6,005 bases of DNA, taken from NCBI GenBank assembly GCA_020054055.1, contig JAGVLZ010000271.1, forward strand, positions 1 to 6,005, written 5' to 3'. This stretch comes from Phycisphaerales bacterium. GTDB taxonomy: Bacteria > Planctomycetota > Phycisphaerae > Phycisphaerales > UBA1924. The notes under the pieces were generated by a model that was not told the DNA's origin, made no database searches, and saw only the letters and a list, made by a program, of their open reading frames with translations. Positions 1 through 3,628 of the stretch are shown here, in pieces (the first letter of the stretch is position 1; each line of letters starts with the position of its first letter). Made by a program: the position numbers and the translations under genes.

Positions 1-1
1 G

Positions 2-367
2 GCGCCGCACGTCGGCGTGCGCCCTCTCGAGTGCGATGAAGAGATCGCCGTCTTCCGCCCCGCGACCACCGGCAACGGAACGACACACTTTGCGAATGGC
101 TCGATCTTCCGCTGGCGCCGCCCCTCGTCGAGCGCCAAGCCCGCCTCGATCGTCACGCTCAAGGGCGGTCCGATCGCGGATGTGGGCAAGCCGCTGGGCA
201 ACGGGCGCGGCCCGGTCACCGTCTTCCTTGCTGAAGATGCGCTCAGCGTCCCCGAGATCGCGATCCTCCTGGGCCTTGGCCTCTACACCTCGCTCCTCCA
301 ATCCCGCGGCACGCTGGTGACCGAGGACGCTGATTATCTCGAAGACACCGTCGCGCTTTCGTGCTGA
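2..367 (+). CDS. 3' end of an unrecognised protein (5' truncated by window)
   Basis: The reading frame is open from base 2 to the TGA at 365-367 and gives 121 residues, so the true start lies left of the window. A GTG at 17 is available but is probably internal, because the frame continues upstream without a stop. The codons look native: 53 of 60 sampled codons end in G or C, as in gyrB. I do not recognise the family. The C-terminal part (about residues 70-121) is moderately hydrophobic and leucine-rich (AILLGLGLYTSLL) and ends in an acidic stretch (TEDADYLEDT). An HFANGSIF segment near residue 30 faintly recalls LGFP-type repeats of secreted proteins, but one short match is not enough to assign a function. 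No signal peptide can be judged because the N-terminus is missing. A hairpin about 70 bases downstream may end its transcript. Confidence 0.7.
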   Translation, partial: APHVGVRPLECDEEIAVFRPATTGNGTTHFANGSIFRWRRPSSSAKPASIVTLKGGPIADVGKPLGNGRGPVTVFLAEDALSVPEIAILLGLGLYTSLLQSRGTLVTEDADYLEDTVALSC

Positions 368-434
368 GTTTCCTTCACCTGCATCTCTTTCAGGCAACGA
401 GAACACCTCCTCCTCCCTCGCTGCCAAATCTCTC

Positions 435-466
435 GCGGCGCCCGCGGCCTGCCCCGCGGGCGTCGT
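435..466 (+). terminator. GC-rich hairpin, possible terminator of the left gene
   Basis: Bases 435-447 pair with 454-466, giving 13 pairs of which two are G-T, around a six-base loop (CCTGCC). The core is a perfect 9-bp match, CGCCCGCGG with CCGCGGGCG. It sits about 70 bases after the stop of the left gene. The following bases (CGTCGTTTG read from 461 onwards) contain no real T tract, so it is a poor match to a classical intrinsic terminator, though such T-less hairpins are common in GC-rich genomes. Confidence 0.4.
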
Positions 467-550
467 CGTTTGTACGGCGTTGCTCGCTGCTGTGCGCTTT
501 TGCGCGCGTTCGAACCGGATTGACAACAAAGGGCACAGAGACGCACGGAA

Positions 551-575
551 GGGGAGTGGGGAGTGGGGAATCGGG
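551..575 (+). repeat. G-quadruplex-type tract
   Basis: Four G runs occur in 25 bases: GGGG (551-554), GGGG (558-561), GGGG (565-568) and GGG (573-575), with loops of 3, 3 and 4 bases. This fits the usual intramolecular G-quadruplex pattern on the + strand. GGGGAGT is a tandem unit here. The tract follows a CACAGAG-like segment of the kind I associate with dispersed intergenic sequence in planctomycete-like genomes. A regulatory role is not shown. Confidence 0.5.
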
Positions 576-615
576 TGTCGGCAATCGGGGGGAATCGAGG
601 TGCGCGCGGAATCGG
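569..615 (+). repeat. Degenerate AATCGG-type direct repeats
   Basis: Four copies of an AATCGRG-like unit begin at 569, 583, 593 and 610. The first two read AATCGGG, the third AATCGAG and the fourth AATCGGC. Spacing is irregular (14, 10 and 17 bases), so this is a degenerate cluster and not a clean tandem array. It is not a CRISPR: the units are short and the spacers unequal. It most likely belongs to low-complexity intergenic filler. Confidence 0.4.
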
Positions 616-725
616 CGCGGCGGTGGGGTTTCGGGATGTCGGTTCGGCATGGCGCGGGCTCGCGGAAGTTGCTTGCTCTTCGTGCCTGAACTCTACGAAT
701 GGATCGGGGCGGGGCAAGGGGTTTG

Positions 726-749
726 GCGCGCATGTCGCGAGATGCGCGC
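726..749. repeat. 24-base near-perfect dyad
   Basis: GCGCGCAT (726-733) and ATGCGCGC (742-749) are perfect inverted copies. The centre holds a further six-base palindrome, TCGCGA (735-740), flanked by one mismatched G-G pair. The whole 24 bases are therefore symmetric apart from that pair. It could be a protein-binding operator or a hairpin. It lies about 190 bases upstream of the methyltransferase, and no T tract follows it on either strand. Confidence 0.5.
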
Positions 750-809
750 ACAGAACGTGGCGATGCGGTGAAGTTTTGGCGTGAGGCAGGGGATTGGCGC
801 TCGCGCGGG

Positions 810-827
810 CAGGGGATGTGTCCCCTG
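810..827. repeat. Inverted repeat upstream of the methyltransferase
   Basis: CAGGGGA (810-816) pairs perfectly with TCCCCTG (821-827) across a TGTG loop. This is the first of three closely spaced hairpin-capable repeats between 810 and 921. Function is unknown. Its position suggests part of the leader or control region of the restriction-modification operon. Confidence 0.5.
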
Positions 828-843
828 TAACCCCTCGAAGAGC

Positions 844-869
844 CATGCTTGCTCAGAGCAGCAAGCATG
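844..869. repeat. Perfect 10-bp inverted repeat (strong hairpin)
   Basis: CATGCTTGCT (844-853) is exactly complementary to AGCAAGCATG (860-869), leaving a six-base loop, CAGAGC. The stem is long and perfect, and less GC-rich than the surroundings, so it is unlikely to be chance GC pairing. It starts 92 bases before the methyltransferase start codon. No T run follows it, so an intrinsic terminator is unlikely. An operator or a leader RNA stem is more plausible. Confidence 0.6.
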
Positions 870-875
870 TCACCC

Positions 876-921
876 GCCGTTGAGTGAAAAGCTACTGGGT
901 TCAACGGCTTATTGGGCGTTG
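876..921 (+). promoter_or_regulatory. Mutually exclusive hairpins in the methyltransferase leader
   Basis: GCCGTTGA (876-883) pairs perfectly with TCAACGGC (901-908). The core of the second arm, CAACG (902-906), can instead pair with CGTTG (917-921). Only one of the two stems can form at a time. The alternative stem ends 14 bases before the ATG at 936, so it could affect ribosome access. The pairings are seen directly. A switch function, or use as a DNA operator, is inference. Confidence 0.35.
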
Positions 922-935
922 CATAAGATGGCTAG

Positions 936-2543
936 ATGCTCAGAGAGATCGCCGACAGCGCACTGGAACAGGTATCGCACGGGGCATGTGCCCCCGACCT
1001 GCTCAGCGGCGTCATGGCACGCACGCGTCGTCACATCGGTGCGACTTCCCAAGCGGCCAGGCAAGCGATCGCCCAAGTGTTCACGCCGCCGGCCGTAGCC
1101 CGGTTCATGGCTGCCCGCGTGGGGATGATCAAGAGCGATTTTCATTTTGTGGATGCCGGGGCAGGTGTAGGAGTGCTCGCCGCGGCGCTATGCGAACGGA
1201 TTGCGCAACTGGGGACCTCGCGGCGGGTTCGGGTTCAACTCTTTGAGACAGACCCATGCGTTACCGCGTTGCTACGCGAAACGATGGATGAGTGCCAACG
1301 CGTTTTAGAAGCGTGTGGGCATCAACTTTCGTACTCCATTCACGCGGAGGATTTCGTCTCCCGGCGTCGGGCGTTGTCGCTTTTCGGGGCAAGCGCACCG
1401 CTCGATCTCGTTGATGCGGTGATCATGAACCCGCCGTACTTCAAGTTAGCCAAGGATTCGCCGCAGGCCCGTGCCTTCGTGGACATTGTTCACGGCCAGC
1501 CCAACATTTACTCGCTGTTCATGGCCGCCGCGGTGGAATGGCTCAGGCCCGGCGGGGATCTGGTTGCGATCACGCCCCGGAGTTTTTGCAACGGGCTGTA
1601 TTTTCGCGAGTTTCGGCGATGGCTGCTGGAGCGAATGAGTCTCCGGCAGGTGCATCTCTTTGAGTCGCGCCGGGCAGCGTTCAGGGATGCGGAAGTCTTG
1701 CAGGAGAGCATCATCACTGTGGCGACGCGGGCGGTCACTCAAAGTCCGACGGTCCTGGTCAGCGCTTCGTGGGGGGCGGACTTGACTGATATCGAAGCGC
1801 AGGCGCACGCCGCAGGCCGAGTGGTCGACCGTTCCGCTGGTGATTATGTCATTCGGTTGCCCACTTCATCCTCAGACCTTGGCGTAATGCGAGTCGTCGA
1901 GTCGTGGCCCGCCTCGTTTGCTGCGCGTAGATTCCGTATTTCTACCGGACCTGTTGTGAGTTTCCGTGCGACGAAGTTTCTGCTGGCCTCCACCGATCAC
2001 CCGGAAGCGGTACCGCTTCTCTCAATGCACAACATTCGTCCGTTTGCCACGGTCTGGCCACTTACCAAGGGCAGGAAGCCGGTCGCGTTTCGGGCGTGTG
2101 AGGAGGCCGCTTCGCTTTTGTTGCCCGCTCAGAACTATGTGATTGTGAGACGATTCAGCGCGAAGGAAGAAGTTCGGCGCCTGACGGCCTCCGTTTTCTT
2201 GCCGTCTCAGGACGAGCGCCTCAAGCCATTGGCGATCGAGAACCACCTGAACTATGTGACGCACCGCGACCGAGAGTTATCCGAGTCAGAGGCGCACGGC
2301 CTCGCGGCCCTCTTCAACTCGGCGCTTCTTGACCGCTATTTCCGCATCCTCAGCGGGAATACTCAGGTTAACGCGACCGAGATTCGCTCGATGCCGTTCC
2401 CCGAGTTATCGACGATCTCACGGATCGGCTCGCGGCTCGCGGCCTTGGGGGTGCAAAGCCATGCCGTCGCAGACGCGATCGTGTTTGACGAGCTCGGGAT
2501 TGATGGTGCGGTGCTGCGTGAATCGTCGGAGACGGCCGCATGA
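936..2543 (+). CDS. N6-adenine DNA methyltransferase of a BsuBI/PstI-type R-M system
   Basis: This 535-residue protein should transfer a methyl group from S-adenosylmethionine to adenine N6 in the system's target, protecting host DNA from the endonuclease encoded next to it. An FTPP segment at residues 49-52 resembles the N-terminal motif of Eco57I-like methylases. The AdoMet-binding motif VDAGAGVG is at 72-79 and an acidic FETDP segment at 103-107. The catalytic NPPY is at 165-168, and ITPRSF at 212-217 is also typical of the family. The motif order is that of gamma-type adenine methylases, and the C-terminal half would carry target recognition. Known M.PstI and M.BsuBI are slightly over 500 residues, a similar length. 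A TAG stop lies directly before the ATG at 936, so the start cannot be further upstream. Only a weak AAGATGG (925-931) precedes it, and Met27 (1014) is the main alternative. The stop overlaps the endonuclease start. About 35% of sampled codons end in A or T, unlike gyrB, suggesting transfer. CTGCAG specificity is inferred from the partner. Confidence 0.9.
   Translation: MLREIADSALEQVSHGACAPDLLSGVMARTRRHIGATSQAARQAIAQVFTPPAVARFMAARVGMIKSDFHFVDAGAGVGVLAAALCERIAQLGTSRRVRVQLFETDPCVTALLRETMDECQRVLEACGHQLSYSIHAEDFVSRRRALSLFGASAPLDLVDAVIMNPPYFKLAKDSPQARAFVDIVHGQPNIYSLFMAAAVEWLRPGGDLVAITPRSFCNGLYFREFRRWLLERMSLRQVHLFESRRAAFRDAEVLQESIITVATRAVTQSPTVLVSASWGADLTDIEAQAHAAGRVVDRSAGDYVIRLPTSSSDLGVMRVVESWPASFAARRFRISTGPVVSFRATKFLLASTDHPEAVPLLSMHNIRPFATVWPLTKGRKPVAFRACEEAASLLLPAQNYVIVRRFSAKEEVRRLTASVFLPSQDERLKPLAIENHLNYVTHRDRELSESEAHGLAALFNSALLDRYFRILSGNTQVNATEIRSMPFPELSTISRIGSRLAALGVQSHAVADAIVFDELGIDGAVLRESSETAA
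2528..2532 (+). promoter_or_regulatory. Ribosome binding site of the endonuclease gene
   Basis: GGAGA lies seven bases before the ATG at 2540, inside the last codons of the methyltransferase. It supports that ATG as the endonuclease start and implies translation coupled to the methyltransferase through the ATGA overlap (2540-2543). Such coupling would tend to have the methylase made before or along with the nuclease. Confidence 0.6.
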
Positions 2544-3484
2544 GCCGGATCGAGGGGGCTATTTCCATTCTTGCGGCGCTTGGGTTGCCGAAAGCCCAAC
2601 AGAACGAGCGTTCGGGGCTGACGCTCCTTGCGCTCGCTGGACTCCGTCCAAAGTCGCCTTGGTCGGCCGCCAAGACTCCGCTGCTGCGAACTGTGGACAT
2701 CATGGACTTCATGCGAGAGGCATACGGCAAAAACTACGCGCCGAACAGCCGTGAGACGATTCGGCGGCAGACACTCCACCAGTTTGAGCAGGCGAGATTG
2801 ATCGATCGCAATCCTGACGATCGCGCTCGAGCGACAAACAGCGGCAAGAACGCCTATCGCTTGACCGGTCCCGCACTCGCGGTCGTCTCCTCGTTCGGGA
2901 ACAAGATGGCCTTCGCGAAGGCGGTAGCCGCATTGGGCGAACAGTTCGGTAGTCTCTCGGCGGATTACGCGGGCGAGCGCGACCTGCTTCGGGTGCCGCT
3001 CACTTTGCCGGATGGCCGAGCGATTGTCTTGTCTCCCGGTGCCCACAACGAACTTCAAGCCGCGATCATCCGCGAGTTTGGCCCTCGATTCGCCCCTGGC
3101 GCACAAGTCCTCTATCTCGGGGACACCTCCGACAAGCATGTCGTCATTGATGCGCCAGCGCTGAAAGGTCTTGGCGTAGTCGTCACCGAGCATGACAAAC
3201 TGCCTGACGTAATTCTCTTCCGAAGCGCGCCGACTTGGCTCTACCTGATCGAGGCGGTCACTTCACATGGACCAGTCTCACCGAAGCGACACAAAGAGCT
3301 TGAAGTCGTTTTTGGAAAGAGCCGTGCCGAGCGCGTTTACGTCACTGCGTTTCCGAACGCGGCGGCGTTTCGAAAGTACGCCTCACAGATTGCGTGGGAG
3401 ACGGAGGTTTGGCTTGCCGATCACCCAGACCACATGATCCACTTCAACGGCGACAAGTTCTTGGGTCCATACAAGCCACTCTGA
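2540..3484 (+). CDS. Type II restriction endonuclease, BsuBI/PstI family
   Basis: This 314-residue protein matches the BsuBI/PstI endonuclease family, whose characterised members cut CTGCA^G. It should cut unmodified DNA at the site protected by the upstream methyltransferase. The N-terminal half (about 1-150) fits the family's N-terminal domain and contains a helix-turn-helix-like stretch around RETIRRQTLHQFEQARLIDR. The C-terminal half carries the signature blocks: YLGDT (192-196), HDKLPDVIL (218-226), LIEAVTSHGPVSPKR (236-250), AWETEVWLAD (285-294) and HMIHFNGDKFLGP (298-310). D223 and E238 are candidate metal-binding residues of a PD-(D/E)XK-like fold. The usual lysine position two residues after the glutamate is V240, so the active site is a variant one. 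Length is close to R.BsuBI and R.PstI, both a little over 310 residues. It follows the methyltransferase with a 4-base overlap, and no truncation or frameshift is visible. In the sample, 24 of 60 codons end in A or T, which points to horizontal acquisition. CTGCAG specificity is inferred, not seen. Confidence 0.93.
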   Translation: MSRIEGAISILAALGLPKAQQNERSGLTLLALAGLRPKSPWSAAKTPLLRTVDIMDFMREAYGKNYAPNSRETIRRQTLHQFEQARLIDRNPDDRARATNSGKNAYRLTGPALAVVSSFGNKMAFAKAVAALGEQFGSLSADYAGERDLLRVPLTLPDGRAIVLSPGAHNELQAAIIREFGPRFAPGAQVLYLGDTSDKHVVIDAPALKGLGVVVTEHDKLPDVILFRSAPTWLYLIEAVTSHGPVSPKRHKELEVVFGKSRAERVYVTAFPNAAAFRKYASQIAWETEVWLADHPDHMIHFNGDKFLGPYKPL

Positions 3485-3489
3485 AAGGG

Positions 3490-3506
3490 TGCCCGGCCGA
3501 CGGGTG
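3490..3506 (+). terminator. Weak hairpin after the endonuclease gene
   Basis: A small stem starts six bases after the endonuclease stop: CCCG (3492-3495) with CGGG (3501-3504), extended by two G-T pairs, around a five-base loop. It is followed by ACTTTAG, a very short T run. It is the only terminator-like structure between the restriction-modification operon and gyrB, and it is weak, so some read-through into gyrB is possible. Confidence 0.25.
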
Positions 3507-3554
3507 ACTTTAGTTCCAACCTCGGCCATGAGAGAATGGTCAAGCCAATTCGCC

Positions 3555-3560
3555 TATAAT
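3555..3560 (+). promoter_or_regulatory. Perfect TATAAT -10 box, probable gyrB promoter
   Basis: TATAAT matches the sigma-70 -10 consensus exactly, in a GC-rich context where a chance match is uncommon. It lies 69 bases before the chosen gyrB start, so transcription would begin near 3567 and leave a leader of about 60 bases. No good -35 is present: bases at the 17-bp spacing read GAGAAT, and the nearest TTGACA-like word, TGGTCA (3537-3542), is too close. Activation by another factor, or a -10-driven promoter, is possible. The box also contains the in-frame TAA that limits how far gyrB can extend upstream. Confidence 0.55.
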
Positions 3561-3579
3561 GCACGCGCGTGCGCGCGCG
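3559..3579. other. Alternating purine-pyrimidine tract (Z-DNA-prone)
   Basis: Twenty-one consecutive bases alternate purine and pyrimidine, nearly all CG, GC or CA/TG steps. The tract starts inside the TATAAT box and covers the expected transcription start. Bases 3561-3572 (GCACGCGCGTGC) also form a perfect 12-base palindrome. Such CG-rich alternating tracts are the classical Z-DNA-forming sequence under negative supercoiling. Any regulatory effect here is inference. Confidence 0.6.
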
Positions 3580-3581
3580 AA

Positions 3582-3601
3582 ACCCGAACCTTTGTTCGGG
3601 T
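3582..3601 (+). promoter_or_regulatory. Hairpin in the gyrB leader
   Basis: ACCCGAAC (3582-3589) pairs perfectly with GTTCGGGT (3594-3601) around a CTTT loop. It lies between the predicted transcription start and the ribosome binding site, with 15 bases between stem and GAGG. It is followed by GTCCGG and not by T residues, so it is more likely a leader stabiliser or control element than a terminator. It also occludes an in-frame GTG at 3602 from any usable ribosome binding site. Confidence 0.5.
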
Positions 3602-3616
3602 GTGTCCGGCACGGCC

Positions 3617-3620
3617 GAGG
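3617..3620 (+). promoter_or_regulatory. Ribosome binding site that selects the TTG start of gyrB
   Basis: GAGG lies eight bases before TTG (3629-3631). The other in-frame candidates, GTG at 3569, 3602 and 3659, have no purine-rich site at suitable spacing. This decides the start in favour of the TTG. Confidence 0.6.
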
Positions 3621-3628
3621 AATCACAC

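Larger units (their letters stand above)
368..935. other. Long non-coding region with repeats and inverted repeats
   Basis: This 568-base stretch lies between the left gene and the methyltransferase, and I see no convincing gene in it. Open frames exist on both strands, but their translations are low-complexity Arg/Pro/Gly/Ser peptides with no recognisable motif, as expected of GC-rich non-coding DNA. The left half holds a GC-rich hairpin (435-466), a CACAGAG-like filler segment (about 522-548), and a G-rich tract followed by AATCGG-type units (551-615). The right half holds a run of inverted repeats (726-749, 810-827, 844-869, 876-908, 902-921) that leads directly to the methyltransferase start and may be its leader or operator region. 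No convincing sigma-70 promoter was found. Confidence 0.7.

Noticed and set aside
520..525. TTGACA as a -35 promoter box
   Set aside because: No -10-like sequence lies 15-19 bases downstream (the region reads GCACGG), and the word sits inside repetitive filler.
551..615. CRISPR-like array
   Set aside because: The units are 7 bases, degenerate and unequally spaced, and no cas gene is present.
334..846. 170-residue minus-strand open frame in the intergenic region
   Set aside because: It is low-complexity Arg/Pro/Ser sequence that runs through the hairpin and G-rich repeats, with no ribosome binding site or known motif.
876..925. Integron attC-like site (GTTGAGT, GTTCAAC and GCGTTG words)
   Set aside because: The GTTRRRY-like and RYYYAAC-like words are in the wrong order and too close together, and no second core pair or integrase is present.
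928..1098. ATG at 928 as a start or a small controller protein ahead of the methyltransferase
   Set aside because: It is out of frame with the methyltransferase and its peptide has no helix-turn-helix pattern. It is Arg/Ser/Pro-rich, as shifted frames here usually are.
2363..3193. 276-residue minus-strand open frame across the methyltransferase-endonuclease junction
   Set aside because: It has no recognisable motif, and both + strand genes it overlaps have clear family signatures.
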